IMG/VR virus record: IMGVR_UViG_3300021376_002797
Span: 1 to 64,000 of that record
Direction: 5' to 3' (one strand)
Source: a virus
Length of the DNA: 64,000 bases
Under the pieces are notes generated by a model, which was not told where the DNA came from, searched no databases, and worked only from the letters and a program-made list of their open reading frames with translations. Both the position numbers and the translations under genes were made by a program. Each line of letters starts with the position of its first letter. Position 1 is the first letter of the stretch. Below are positions 26,689 to 36,610 of this stretch, in pieces.

Positions 26689-26692
26689 ATTG

Positions 26693-28540
26693 ATGTCAAA
26701 AAAGTTTAACATAACGGAAGAAGAAAAATTATACATATTAAAAAAATATAATTTGTTAAACGAGAGTGATTATGAAAAAATAATATATACCGACAAATTA
26801 CGTAAAACTTTTGAAGGTTGTTTTGTGAAAGGAATAACACATGTTTTTGATGGTTCAAACGGACAAAAAGATTATGGTTACCAAAAGGATATTCCTGAAC
26901 TTGGTTGGGTAAAATACGAAGGTGAATTAGACGGAAAACAAGTTAAAATTCACGGTTGTTGGGATAAATTCAAAATAATAATAGGCAAAGAAACTGGTGA
27001 AAGGGGAGACTTTGATGGTAATTATTATACAAAAAGTAATAAAGCATTTTTTGAGGGAGACGAAAGTAGGGCAAATAAATTTATGTTAGGTAAACTTAAA
27101 AATTCACCTGACTATAATTTTTATGATGAAGAATGGGAATATGTTGGTTATTTTATAAATGGTATTATTGATAATAATGATATATCTTCAGAAACTATAC
27201 CATTATCATACGATGCGGGTGCGATTTCTATAGGTGAAGAAATATCACAAATAAAATTTTCAGACGGAAACATATATACTGGTAGTTTTATTGATGGACA
27301 AATAGACGGTAGAGGTACATTTATTTTTAATAATGGTTTAAGACTAACAGGTGATTTTAAATTAAATCAAGAATTTGAAGGAATAACTTATAGTGTTGTT
27401 TTAGATAATGGTCAAAAAATAAATAATATTTTTGATTATGCGAATAAATACAAATCAGATTCTAAAAATTTAACTAAGGATGAAAGTTTGGGTTTATTAA
27501 AATCAGGTATTTTACAAGGTACGACATATTATAACATAAATTTATCGGACGAAAAAGAAAAAGTTACTAAAAAAGGAGTTTTACCTAAAGCGTTTATAAG
27601 GATTACAAATTTGGAAGATAATAAAATCTTTTTTGAACAAGTTTCAGATGATAAAGGAAAGTTCACTTTTAATGATGTCCCATATGGTAAATATTCTCTT
27701 GTTTCAAACATAAATAACACTAAAGATTTATCATTGAATGTCGAATCTTTTGAATTAAAACAAAGAGTAAAAGACGTAAATATTTTCCTTAAACCAAATG
27801 ATTCATATCAAAGATTTATAAATAGAGAATTAAAAAGGTTAAGAAATCCAGAAACGGGCGGATATAGTGTAACTGTACTTGGTAGTCCTAAATTATCGGA
27901 ATTAAATAATGAAGACATTATTGAGTACTTATTTGCTCCTGTTTATTATAATGATAAAAATGATACATGGATTTCAGATATATTAAACGGTAGATTTGAA
28001 CAAAAGTACGGGACAATAACAGATAAAGAAATGTGTATTACGCAATTGAAAAATTATGCGGATTTAATTAGAAAAATACAAAATGGCGAATTAGGTTTGG
28101 AGATGGTTAAAAATGTCGGTTTAAAATTAAGACCAACAAAAAAATATATACAAAATTGTTGGAGAACTTACCCTGACGAAATGGAAAAAAGAAAATCTGA
28201 CTTTCTTCTTGTAAGAAATCCGGGTGGAGACATTATAGAATATGCCATTGTGTTGGAAAATACAAATAAACAAGATTTTTATAATAAAAATAGTATGGGA
28301 CTCAAAAATACTATATCTAGTGTTATACACGGTTATAACGAATTGAAGACAAGAAAAATTCAAGAAAACCAAATTATTAAAAATAGGTTAAATTTTGTTA
28401 TTAATGAAAATGTTGATTCAGTAATAAATTTAATAAACGAAAAAAATATACTTTTAGAAAAAGGTTATGATGAGGATTTAATAAATTACAATTACGATAA
28501 AATAATACAAAAAAAATATCGCAGTGTTGGCGGCGATTGA
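26693..28540 (+). CDS. Tagged MORN and carboxypeptidase-regulatory-like protein
   Basis: 615 residues from ATG 26693. The tag MSKKFNITEEEKLYILKKYN ends in LLNE|S. MORN-type repeats appear at residues ~190-230 (GNIYTGSFIDGQIDGRGTF). A carboxypeptidase-regulatory beta-sandwich spans ~295-355 (KAFIRITNLEDNKIFF, KGKFTFNDVPYGKYSLV). The remaining 250 residues are helical with four Cys in total. It combines the domain types found singly in the genes at 5035 and 8041. Function unknown; adhesion or structural role suspected. Confidence 0.65.
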   Translation: MSKKFNITEEEKLYILKKYNLLNESDYEKIIYTDKLRKTFEGCFVKGITHVFDGSNGQKDYGYQKDIPELGWVKYEGELDGKQVKIHGCWDKFKIIIGKETGERGDFDGNYYTKSNKAFFEGDESRANKFMLGKLKNSPDYNFYDEEWEYVGYFINGIIDNNDISSETIPLSYDAGAISIGEEISQIKFSDGNIYTGSFIDGQIDGRGTFIFNNGLRLTGDFKLNQEFEGITYSVVLDNGQKINNIFDYANKYKSDSKNLTKDESLGLLKSGILQGTTYYNINLSDEKEKVTKKGVLPKAFIRITNLEDNKIFFEQVSDDKGKFTFNDVPYGKYSLVSNINNTKDLSLNVESFELKQRVKDVNIFLKPNDSYQRFINRELKRLRNPETGGYSVTVLGSPKLSELNNEDIIEYLFAPVYYNDKNDTWISDILNGRFEQKYGTITDKEMCITQLKNYADLIRKIQNGELGLEMVKNVGLKLRPTKKYIQNCWRTYPDEMEKRKSDFLLVRNPGGDIIEYAIVLENTNKQDFYNKNSMGLKNTISSVIHGYNELKTRKIQENQIIKNRLNFVINENVDSVINLINEKNILLEKGYDEDLINYNYDKIIQKKYRSVGGD

Positions 28541-28622
28541 AAAGGTAGACCAACAAGAAGCTTTGAGTAGAATCCTAGTTTCATAAACCTTAAAGAAAGG
28601 GGGGGGTGTTCCAAAATCTAAG

Positions 28623-28655
28623 AAAGGTATTCCGAAAGGAATACCTTTTCTTTTA
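28623..28655 (+). terminator. Rho-independent terminator
   Basis: Perfect 11-bp stem AAAGGTATTCC/GGAATACCTTT with GAAA loop (28623-28648). The 28541-28620 stretch before it contains a poly-G run (GGGGGGG) and no ORF. Confidence 0.85.
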
Positions 28656-28661
28656 TCGGGG

Positions 28662-28669
28662 TATTTATT
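28662..28669 (+). promoter_or_regulatory. TATTTATT box, leaderless spacing
   Basis: 4 nt before the ATG at 28674; starts the fibre operon. Confidence 0.5.
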
Positions 28670-28673
28670 GTAT

Positions 28674-29447
28674 ATGGAATTTAATATCAGAAAAAAATCA
28701 ACATTACCATATTTAGAGGTGGATTTGTTTAAATCAGGAAGATTGGATTATAATTTTAAAAATACTAATTTATCTGATGCAACGATTTATTTATATATGA
28801 AAAATATCGAAACGAATGTCTATAAAATTGCAAAAGGTTTTTGTGTTTATTCTGAAGAAAGTAAATCAATTTATTATCAATTGACAAAAAAAAATACATC
28901 AGATATTGGAAGATTTGAAGTAGAGTTTAGAGTATCGAACGAACAAGGTGAAATTACACTACCATTAACTGAAAAAATTTTTGTCAACATTTTGGAATCT
29001 TTTTCAAACAGCGACTTTTGTTGTGGCCCTAATGCGGTCACCCCTGTAATCACGCAAACCCCAACACCACCAACACCGACACCAACACCGACACCGACAC
29101 CAACACCTGGACCTGCAAATCCGAATATTTACTATGGTAAATTTACAGGATCAACAATTACATCAGGTAATGTTTCAACACTTAATATTAGATATACAAA
29201 TACTGCGGTAGATACGTATGTTGATTTTGCAAATGGTTTAGGATATGGTTACATATTAATACCAACAACATTTACACAACCTTCTAATTTTGTTAATAGT
29301 GTCGGTGGATGTGATGGAATAATAATTCCAACAAATAATATAGGTTCTGTTGTTGTAAACGACATAAATGGATTCCCAGTAACATATAATGTTTATAGAA
29401 CATTTAATAGTTTTGTGGGTCAGGTATATAGTTATATGTGTATATAA
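28674..29447 (+). CDS. Baseplate/fibre-like protein
   Basis: 257 residues from ATG 28674 (TTG 28668 is less likely). The N-terminal ~105 residues (LPYLEVDLFKSGRLDYNF, then IGRFEVEFRVSN) resemble the beta-sandwich at the start of phage baseplate/fibre proteins such as BppU. A (TP)n linker (residues ~125-145) follows. The C-terminal ~110-residue domain begins YYGKFTGSTITSGNVSTLN and has two Cys. It probably attaches fibre components. The fibre gene starts directly after its stop codon. Confidence 0.65.
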   Translation: MEFNIRKKSTLPYLEVDLFKSGRLDYNFKNTNLSDATIYLYMKNIETNVYKIAKGFCVYSEESKSIYYQLTKKNTSDIGRFEVEFRVSNEQGEITLPLTEKIFVNILESFSNSDFCCGPNAVTPVITQTPTPPTPTPTPTPTPTPGPANPNIYYGKFTGSTITSGNVSTLNIRYTNTAVDTYVDFANGLGYGYILIPTTFTQPSNFVNSVGGCDGIIIPTNNIGSVVVNDINGFPVTYNVYRTFNSFVGQVYSYMCI

Positions 29448-32400
29448 ATGGGAAGTTTTAGTTTATCTGGCGGTGTTGAAATTATTGGGTTCATTTCCCC
29501 TACTGATAGTTTAGACACGTATGCTGTTATTGATCCATTATATGGGGTTGATGGGTTCAGGAATGTTAATTTATTAAGTGATTTAGATTTAATACCTGAA
29601 GCAAGAAGACGTGCGGGTATGGTTGTTGGTGTTAGTGGTGGAACATCATATTATAAACTTAATTCTTCGCCTTGGAATTATGACTTTTCTGATTGGTCTG
29701 TTTTTAATACTGGTGGTGGAGTATTCACAGGTGGAACTGTAACAGGTAATACAATTTTTACACAAGGAGTAACTGCAAATACGTTTTCAGCAACTACATA
29801 CGAAAATTTACCTGTAAGTGCAGTTACAAGTGGAACAGGAATATCAGCATCTACAAGTAATGGAACCGTAACAATAACAAATACTGCTCCTGATCAAACA
29901 GTAACAATTAGTGGTGGAACAGGAATCACAACAGGTGGGACATATCCAAACTTTATATTAGTTAACTCAGCACCTGATCAAACTGTTACGATATCAGGAG
30001 GGACGGGAATCACAACAGGTGGGACATATCCAAACTTTACATTAGTTAACTCAGCACCTGATCAAACTGTAACTATTAGTGGTGGCACAAATATACAAAT
30101 TCAGGGGACATATCCAAATTTTGGAATTGACTTTACAGGTACATCAGGATCTTCAGGAACTTCCGGTACTAGTGGAACAGATGGAACATCAGGTTCAAGT
30201 GGATCTTCGGGGACATCAGGATCTTCAGGAACTTCAGGTACTAGCGGAAGTGACGGTACATCAGGAACAAGCGGAACATCAGGTAGCGATGGAACATCAG
30301 GCACTAGTGGAATAGACGGAACATCAGGAACAAGCGGATCTTCTGGAACCAGCGGTAGTGACGGTACTTCAGGCACAAGCGGATCAGATGGTACTTCAGG
30401 AACTTCAGGTTCAGACGGAACTTCGGGTACTTCAGGTTCAGACGGAACTTCGGGTACTTCAGGAACTTCCGGTACTAGTGGTTCGTCTGGTACTAGTGGA
30501 ACAGATGGGACATCAGGTTCAGACGGAACTTCGGGAACATCAGGAACTTCCGGTACTAGTGGTTCGTCTGGTACTAGTGGGACATCAGGATCTTCAGGGA
30601 CAAGTGGTACAGACGGCACAAGCGGAACATCAGGATCTTCAGGAACTTCAGGTACTAGTGGAACATCGGGTACAAGTGGTACTAGTGGAACATCAGGTTC
30701 TAGCGGAACATCAGGATCTTCAGGAACATCAGGATTAGATGGAAGTAGTGGTACATCAGGATTAGATGGAAGTTCAGGTACAAGCGGATTAAATGGAAGT
30801 AGTGGTACTAGTGGTTCAAGTGGAACTAGCGGTTCTTCAGGAACATCAGGATTAGATGGAAGTAGTGGTACTAGTGGTTCAAGTGGAACTAGCGGTTCTT
30901 CAGGAACATCAGGATTAGATGGAAGTAGTGGTACATCAGGTTCAAGTGGCTCAAGTGGCTCAAGTGGTACAAGCGGATTAAATGGAAGTAGCGGTACATC
31001 AGGATTAGATGGAAGTAGTGGTACATCAGGTTCTAGTGGCTCAAGTGGCTCAAGTGGTACAAGCGGATTAAATGGAAGTAGCGGAACTTCAGGTTCAAGT
31101 GGAACTAGCGGTTCTTCAGGAACATCAGGATTAGATGGAAGTAGTGGTACATCAGGTTCTAGCGGTACTAGCGGTTCTTCAGGTACATCAGGATTAAATG
31201 GAAGTAGCGGTACATCAGGTTCTAGCGGAACTTCAGGTTCAAGTGGAACTAGCGGTTCTTCAGGTACATCAGGATTAAATGGAAGTAGCGGTACTAGTGG
31301 TTCAAGTGGCTCAAGCGGATTAAATGGAAGTAGCGGAACTTCAGGTTCTAGCGGAACTTCAGGTACTAGTGGAACATCAGGTATTGATGGAACATCGGGA
31401 ACATCGGGTACAAGTGGAACATCAGGTTCTAGCGGAACATCGGGAACTAGTGGTACTAGTGGAACATCAGGTTCTTCAGGTATTAATGGAACATCGGGAA
31501 CATCGGGTACACGTGGTACTAGTGGGACATCAGGATCTTCAGGGACAAGTGGTACTAGCGGCATATCAGGTAATGATGGGGCAAATTCATCAAGATACAT
31601 TTATGATAATGATGAATCGGCACCTGCAGATCCAGGATCAGCTCATTTTGTTGCCGACACTAACACTATTGGTAGTGTGACAACGTTCTCAATTAGTAAA
31701 GACGATATAAATAATGTCGACTTATATGCGTGGTGGTTAGTTTTAGATGACCAAATTAATAACAAGAATAGACCGGCATTTTTACAAATTATAAGAGTTA
31801 ATGATAATAGTAAATTTGGATATTTTCAAATTGATGGCATTGCTGATCAGGGAACTTATTTTGACTTAACTGTTACGTATTTAGCAGGTAACACGAGCTT
31901 ACTCAATAAAACTGCGTTTACTATAACTTGGAATACGGACGGATCAAATGGAATTGATGGAACTAGTGGTACATCAGGTAGTTCAGGAACAAGTGGTACT
32001 AGTGGAACATCAGGTATTAATGGAACATCGGGAACATCGGGTACACGTGGTACTAGCGGAAGTTCAGGTTCAAGTGGATTATCTGGTATTCATGCGGCAA
32101 GAATTCCAGGATCTGGTGGATTCATAAACGCATTAATGGTAACCAACCAACAGTTACTTTCAGTTGCACAAGGAGTAAATGCACTGAGATGTTTTCCATT
32201 TTTTCCAATGAAAACTTTTACAATAGTTAGTTATTCATTTAATGTTGTTACGGCAGTTGCAAGTTCAAATGCTAGAATATTATTTTATAGTGATCTAAAC
32301 GGCGCTCCTGATACAAAATTACACGAGTCTGCAGACATATCCACAAGTACAACAGGTGTTAAGACAACTTCACAATCATTCACATTCAATGCTGGGACAG

Positions 32401-32618
32401 CCTATTGGCTTTGCATTCAGACAAGTGCAGCTATTACCGTTAGTTGTTTTGGACACGCCGGAGGATTTGGTTGGGCTCAAACAACAGCAGGTACCCAACC
32501 AACAAATAGTATTTTATACACATACGCATTAGGTTCTGCACCATCAACGTTAACAACAACTGGTGCAAGTTATCCCTCAATAGGAGTTAACATTTTGCAA
32601 TTAATATTCACTTTGTAA
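29448..32618 (+). CDS. Long collagen-like tail fibre
   Basis: 1056 residues. The N-terminal ~230 residues are fibre-like, with three tandem PDQTVTISGGTGI/TNI units. Residues ~231-711 are continuous Gly-X-Y triplets, nearly all GTS, GSS, GTD, GLD or GLN, and a shorter block lies at ~832-880. This is a collagen-like stalk with almost no proline. A globular beta-domain interrupts the blocks (~715-830). The C-terminal ~175 residues (HAARIPGSGGFINALMV onward) form the likely receptor-binding tip. The Ser/Thr density and the adjoining sugar-transferase cassette suggest glycosylation. The final stop overlaps the next ATG (TAATG). Confidence 0.85.
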   Translation: MGSFSLSGGVEIIGFISPTDSLDTYAVIDPLYGVDGFRNVNLLSDLDLIPEARRRAGMVVGVSGGTSYYKLNSSPWNYDFSDWSVFNTGGGVFTGGTVTGNTIFTQGVTANTFSATTYENLPVSAVTSGTGISASTSNGTVTITNTAPDQTVTISGGTGITTGGTYPNFILVNSAPDQTVTISGGTGITTGGTYPNFTLVNSAPDQTVTISGGTNIQIQGTYPNFGIDFTGTSGSSGTSGTSGTDGTSGSSGSSGTSGSSGTSGTSGSDGTSGTSGTSGSDGTSGTSGIDGTSGTSGSSGTSGSDGTSGTSGSDGTSGTSGSDGTSGTSGSDGTSGTSGTSGTSGSSGTSGTDGTSGSDGTSGTSGTSGTSGSSGTSGTSGSSGTSGTDGTSGTSGSSGTSGTSGTSGTSGTSGTSGSSGTSGSSGTSGLDGSSGTSGLDGSSGTSGLNGSSGTSGSSGTSGSSGTSGLDGSSGTSGSSGTSGSSGTSGLDGSSGTSGSSGSSGSSGTSGLNGSSGTSGLDGSSGTSGSSGSSGSSGTSGLNGSSGTSGSSGTSGSSGTSGLDGSSGTSGSSGTSGSSGTSGLNGSSGTSGSSGTSGSSGTSGSSGTSGLNGSSGTSGSSGSSGLNGSSGTSGSSGTSGTSGTSGIDGTSGTSGTSGTSGSSGTSGTSGTSGTSGSSGINGTSGTSGTRGTSGTSGSSGTSGTSGISGNDGANSSRYIYDNDESAPADPGSAHFVADTNTIGSVTTFSISKDDINNVDLYAWWLVLDDQINNKNRPAFLQIIRVNDNSKFGYFQIDGIADQGTYFDLTVTYLAGNTSLLNKTAFTITWNTDGSNGIDGTSGTSGSSGTSGTSGTSGINGTSGTSGTRGTSGSSGSSGLSGIHAARIPGSGGFINALMVTNQQLLSVAQGVNALRCFPFFPMKTFTIVSYSFNVVTAVASSNARILFYSDLNGAPDTKLHESADISTSTTGVKTTSQSFTFNAGTAYWLCIQTSAAITVSCFGHAGGFGWAQTTAGTQPTNSILYTYALGSAPSTLTTTGASYPSIGVNILQLIFTL
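30138..31581 (+). repeat. Gly-Thr/Ser collagen-like minisatellite
   Basis: About 480 triplets of Gly-X-Y coded by 9-27 bp units such as GGAACATCAGGTACTAGT. Higher-order units (GLDGSSGTSG, GLNGSSGTSG) indicate expansion by recombination. A second, ~150-bp block is at 31941-32088. Confidence 0.95.
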
Positions 32619-32779
32619 TGAAAGTAAGACACGAAATATACGATGAAAATGGACTTGTAAGAGTTGAGTACATTGAAATTGATGAGCCATCTATAGAGGA
32701 GTTGATTGCACAAAAAGAGGCTGAGTTATTGGCAATGTATGAAGAATTAGAAAAATTAAAGAAAAGTAGAGAAGTCTGA
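32618..32779 (+). CDS. Small fibre-associated protein
   Basis: 53 residues (MKVRHEIYDENGLVRVEYIE, then a helix AELLAMYEELEKLKKSREV). It starts in TAATG overlap with the fibre gene. The acidic helical end resembles the C-termini of small fibre-assembly proteins. A 3'-fragment of the same gene is found at 38256-38336, on the far side of the glycosylation cassette. Confidence 0.7.
   Translation: MKVRHEIYDENGLVRVEYIEIDEPSIEELIAQKEAELLAMYEELEKLKKSREV
32711..32772 (+). repeat. Direct repeat, left copy
   Basis: 62 bp, matching 38268-38329 at 55 of 62 positions, including a 29-bp identical core. The two copies flank the minus-strand cassette. Confidence 0.85.
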
Positions 32780-32781
32780 CA

Positions 32782-35064
32782 TTATTGATTTATAATTTTT
32801 TCTATTTCCGAAATGACCATTTCGGAAGTTATTTCTTTAGTACACTCAAATTGTCTATCAGTCCCTTTATGGTAAGGGCACCAATTCCAATCTCCGGCAT
32901 TTAGTTTTTCTTTATTAAAACAACCGTGACAAACGTTTTCATTAATAACCCTGTGACAATTTGATGACATTTCTGCAAACTTTTCACTAAAACCTGAAAT
33001 TAACACTACAGGTAAGTCACATGCCCAAGCCAACCATGATAGTCCTGAACCTAAACCAATGAAGAATTCACACGATGGAAAATCCTCAATAAGTTCTTCT
33101 AACTTGTTACCTTTAAATTTAGTTGTACCCATCGGGTAAAAATTATCCATATAACCATCTTCTTCTTTGGAATAAACCATGACTTCGTAACCAAGATTTC
33201 TTAAATAATTTACCACTTCTTGCCAACCACTTGGGTTATTCCAATATTTTGCCTGTGTTGTAGATTGCATACCTATACCTACCTTTTTCTTTTTTGGTGC
33301 TTTACTTTTTTTTACGAGTGGTTTAACCTCATTATATTCCAAACCTAAAATATCAGAGGCTGTCTGTTGTAAAGGAATACTTTTAAAATCATTTGGGTGT
33401 AAGTTTTTGTTATAGTAATCACCATCATAGAACCAACCAATTCTATATATCGCATAAATATTATGAACCGACTCACCTGGATTAACAAACTTTATGTGTG
33501 GATATTGATCAATAAAAAGATGGTTCAAAAATGTCGAAACTATTAATTCACAGTTATGTTTTTTTCTAAATTCATCAACATAAGGTATCCAAGCTAGCGA
33601 GTCACCTAAAGCAGAAGATTCAAAAGTTATCAAAACTCTTTGACCGGCAAGGTCTAAATCATATTCAAACCTATCTTCGTCATTCTCAGCAATTATTTTC
33701 CACGGAACAAAATACTGAAGACTTGTTTTAGCCCAGGTATTATTTTGTAAAGTCAAATTATAAACTACTTTTTGATTTTCAGTATCAATAAACTTAACAT
33801 CAAAATCTTTTAGGGTATCTTTAATTTCTAAAAACGCGCCATCGTGAAACAATACTGAAAATTTTGGCTTAAGTTTTTTTATAGATTTGTTTGAGTTTAT
33901 GTTATTATAAAAATCAACTAATTTATCTTTAAATTTAGCCTCATCATTTACTCCTACTTCTGTTCTATAGATTATTTTATTTATGTTATCAGCAATATCA
34001 CACTCTTTTACACAGTGAAATAATAGTATATCATCCTTATCAAACGGAATATGAGATTGGCTAAAATGACCCAATCCCCAATCATTCATATCAAGTAGAA
34101 AGTCTCCTGTTAAATTTGGATGTTGATAGAAAAAATTAACATCTTTTTCATTTCTAACATTCAGACCAACAGTAACAAGGTTTGGTGGCATTTTATGTTT
34201 CCAAAGTAGACAATTTAATAAAAGCTCATCGTGCAGAAACTCTGTTTTTCTAATTACTTGTATCTCATCAGAAAAACATATTTGTTTCCATTCCCTAAAC
34301 AGCTCTAAGTGAGTATGGTTGAATATAACTAAAAATGTTATACCATTAGGATAAGGTTGTTTGAAATTTTCTTGTTGAAATCCCATAAACTCAGAGACTT
34401 GTGGCCCTGGAATATACATACCATTAGTAATTACATAATTCCATCTTTGTTTTTGTATTATTGGACCTTCTGTAATATGAGGAATATCAAATAACGAATC
34501 TATATTAGGTCTAACTAAAATATCGGAATCAATAAATACTGCTTTTTGAACCCCTCTCTCAATCGAATCAATAAAACAAGGAGGTTTCATAAACTGCATA
34601 TACTGTGGATCCGACTCACCGTCAAAGTCTAATCTAATATTAGTAAGATTGGTAGATTTAATCCCACTATCATAATTTATGTTATAATGAATTATTGGGA
34701 TATTTGAATATCTTTCCAAACCATCAATCAATTTTTGAGTAATCCCCTCATACTTATCATTTGATATTAGTATATAAGCCTTTTCAATACCAATTGAAAC
34801 ATAATCATCTATCACCTTTACACCATTTTCATATACTCTTAAGTTCATTTTATTTTCTAAATCAACAGAATGAAATGGTGTATAGTTTAAGTCAATTATA
34901 ATTTCTTGATTTGATTCAAAAGTATAATCATTAAATATTTTACTTTGATATGAAATACTTGTTAAAACCACTTTAGATTTTACCGAATAACTTCTTAAAT
35001 TAGTAATGGAAAGTTTATTATCTACTAATCTATATTTATATAACTTGCTCTGCATAAATAACAC
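32782..35064 (-). CDS. Two-domain glycosyltransferase with TibC-like heptosyltransferase end
   Basis: 760 residues from GTG 35064 (757 from ATG 35055). The N-terminal part (~residues 90-380) looks like a GT8-type fold: AYILISNDKYEG, then VFIDSDILVRP with a DxD metal site. The C-terminal ~300 residues resemble autotransporter O-heptosyltransferases (TibC/Aah type): RVLITFESSALGDSLAWIPY, GMQSTTQAKYWNNPSGW, FFIGLGSGLSWLAWA. They end with four Cys at ~712, 715, 729 and 741, spaced much like the iron-finger of that family. Those enzymes glycosylate Ser residues in repetitive surface proteins, which suggests the neighbouring fibre as substrate. Overlaps the upstream gene by 29 nt. Confidence 0.8.
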   Translation of the reverse strand: MLFMQSKLYKYRLVDNKLSITNLRSYSVKSKVVLTSISYQSKIFNDYTFESNQEIIIDLNYTPFHSVDLENKMNLRVYENGVKVIDDYVSIGIEKAYILISNDKYEGITQKLIDGLERYSNIPIIHYNINYDSGIKSTNLTNIRLDFDGESDPQYMQFMKPPCFIDSIERGVQKAVFIDSDILVRPNIDSLFDIPHITEGPIIQKQRWNYVITNGMYIPGPQVSEFMGFQQENFKQPYPNGITFLVIFNHTHLELFREWKQICFSDEIQVIRKTEFLHDELLLNCLLWKHKMPPNLVTVGLNVRNEKDVNFFYQHPNLTGDFLLDMNDWGLGHFSQSHIPFDKDDILLFHCVKECDIADNINKIIYRTEVGVNDEAKFKDKLVDFYNNINSNKSIKKLKPKFSVLFHDGAFLEIKDTLKDFDVKFIDTENQKVVYNLTLQNNTWAKTSLQYFVPWKIIAENDEDRFEYDLDLAGQRVLITFESSALGDSLAWIPYVDEFRKKHNCELIVSTFLNHLFIDQYPHIKFVNPGESVHNIYAIYRIGWFYDGDYYNKNLHPNDFKSIPLQQTASDILGLEYNEVKPLVKKSKAPKKKKVGIGMQSTTQAKYWNNPSGWQEVVNYLRNLGYEVMVYSKEEDGYMDNFYPMGTTKFKGNKLEELIEDFPSCEFFIGLGSGLSWLAWACDLPVVLISGFSEKFAEMSSNCHRVINENVCHGCFNKEKLNAGDWNWCPYHKGTDRQFECTKEITSEMVISEIEKIINQ

Positions 35065-36610
35065 CCATTTTATTTTCTATAATATAATCACCACAAGAAG
35101 GACTCCACTTAGATAATTTAAATTTAAAATTATTCTTTGTTAGTTTAGTAATTATATCCATTGCTTTATAATCATCATTATTATGATATTCTATAATAAA
35201 TCTTTTAACCTTTTTGATATTTTCATCTGTTATTGATTCAAAAAAATCATACTCAGCTCCTTCTATGTCAATCTTCATTAAATCAATGAAATCTTCATCA
35301 ACATAATCTTCAATGAATTTATTTGGAGTAATTGATTCAACAACTACTTTTTTACGATCGAGATTATTACCATTAGCATCAACTTCATATAAAGAAGAAA
35401 CAACAGAACCGATTCCAGGACTTAAATAAAATTCAATTTCACCGTTTTTGTTTGATATTGCCTTATCTATTATTCTAATTTTAGAGTTATTACTCCATAG
35501 TTTATTTAAAATATCTACATTAGTAGAATCAGCCTCGACCATATAAGTTTTAATTCCTCTTTCAACAAAAGAAATACTTGACATTCCATAATTTGCACCA
35601 ATATCAACATAATTTTTTATCAAAGTTATATCAAAGTCAAAAACATCATAGATACTCATATCATTAAAATCAGAAAACTCGTTAAATTTAACTTCTTTAT
35701 CTTTAATTAATTTAAACTTTTTTGATAAAGGATGCTTCCAATAAAAATCTTTGACTGAAATATTTTTAACAATAGTCTTTTCTTCTGTATAAATTTCCAA
35801 ATAGTATCCATTTTTTGAACTTTTAACATTATGCATAAATGGAGGAACAATCCAAAAAGTAACTCCATTTGACAATCCAAAATCTCTATTTAAATAAATA
35901 CAAACATCCGTGTAATAGTCAAAAATTCTTAAATGATACTCGCCATCAAGTGTAGATTTAATGAAAAATCTTTCTTCATCTTCTGAATACCAAAATTCAA
36001 CCTGACCATAATCATAAAATAGTCTATCAATTTTATTAACTCCATAAAATGATTTCTTATCAGAAAATGAATATATTCTACTTAATAAATTTTTTCTTCT
36101 CAAATCATACTCCCAACAGTTTTCTAATACATTATTTATAGAAAACATCTCATCAACCGTCTTATAAAATGTTATGTTTTCTAATAAGAAACCAACATTA
36201 GAATAAAAAGAGTTTGTGCATATCACATTACTTCCCCAATTACAGGAAACAAAATCACAACCATCTACTCTCCATTTTAGAAACTCATTAACATCATTAA
36301 TTTCTATATCATAAGTTGCTTTATAAGTCCAGTCTATATTTTGTTCCTTTAAATGATTTAATGAAATTTCAATTAAATTGCTTTCAGCCACTCCATGTGA
36401 ATACTTTCTATCATCTACTATGTTTTTTGATTGGTAAAAATACCAATCACAAAGAGATTGTAGTTCAACATCAACAGGTGAGTGACTGGCTAATATTAAA
36501 TAATAGTTTTCTCTTGATAGAATTCTAATATTTTCTTTTAATATTTCCAAACCCTCTTTGGAGTTGTGAAAATAAGTAACGATAAATCCGGTTTTAGTGT
36601 CTGTCTTCAT
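35036..36610 (-). CDS. FkbM-type methyltransferase with N-terminal transferase-like domain
   Basis: 524 residues. The C-terminal ~180 residues show an FkbM methyltransferase: KNYVDIGANYGMSSISF (SAM-binding), TYMVEADSTN, DLMKIDIEGAEYDF. The N-terminal ~170 residues (GFIVTYFHNSKEGLEILKEN, IDWTYKATYDIEIND) look like a nucleotide-sugar transferase fold. The middle is beta-rich. Likely role: O-methylation (and perhaps transfer) of sugars in the fibre glycan. Ends overlap both neighbours in the three-gene operon. Confidence 0.78.
   Translation of the reverse strand: MKTDTKTGFIVTYFHNSKEGLEILKENIRILSRENYYLILASHSPVDVELQSLCDWYFYQSKNIVDDRKYSHGVAESNLIEISLNHLKEQNIDWTYKATYDIEINDVNEFLKWRVDGCDFVSCNWGSNVICTNSFYSNVGFLLENITFYKTVDEMFSINNVLENCWEYDLRRKNLLSRIYSFSDKKSFYGVNKIDRLFYDYGQVEFWYSEDEERFFIKSTLDGEYHLRIFDYYTDVCIYLNRDFGLSNGVTFWIVPPFMHNVKSSKNGYYLEIYTEEKTIVKNISVKDFYWKHPLSKKFKLIKDKEVKFNEFSDFNDMSIYDVFDFDITLIKNYVDIGANYGMSSISFVERGIKTYMVEADSTNVDILNKLWSNNSKIRIIDKAISNKNGEIEFYLSPGIGSVVSSLYEVDANGNNLDRKKVVVESITPNKFIEDYVDEDFIDLMKIDIEGAEYDFFESITDENIKKVKRFIIEYHNNDDYKAMDIITKLTKNNFKFKLSKWSPSCGDYIIENKMGVIYAEQVI

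Noticed and set aside
28668-29447. TPTPTP stretch of the fibre-like protein as a functional motif
   Set aside because: It is a common flexible linker and has no specific meaning by itself.
30101-31600. Long minus-strand ORF rich in Pro-Val-Pro-Leu-Glu repeats
   Set aside because: It is the antisense reading of the Gly-Thr/Ser repeat in the fibre gene. The repeat has no stop on either strand, and the antisense frame has no promoter or independent domain.
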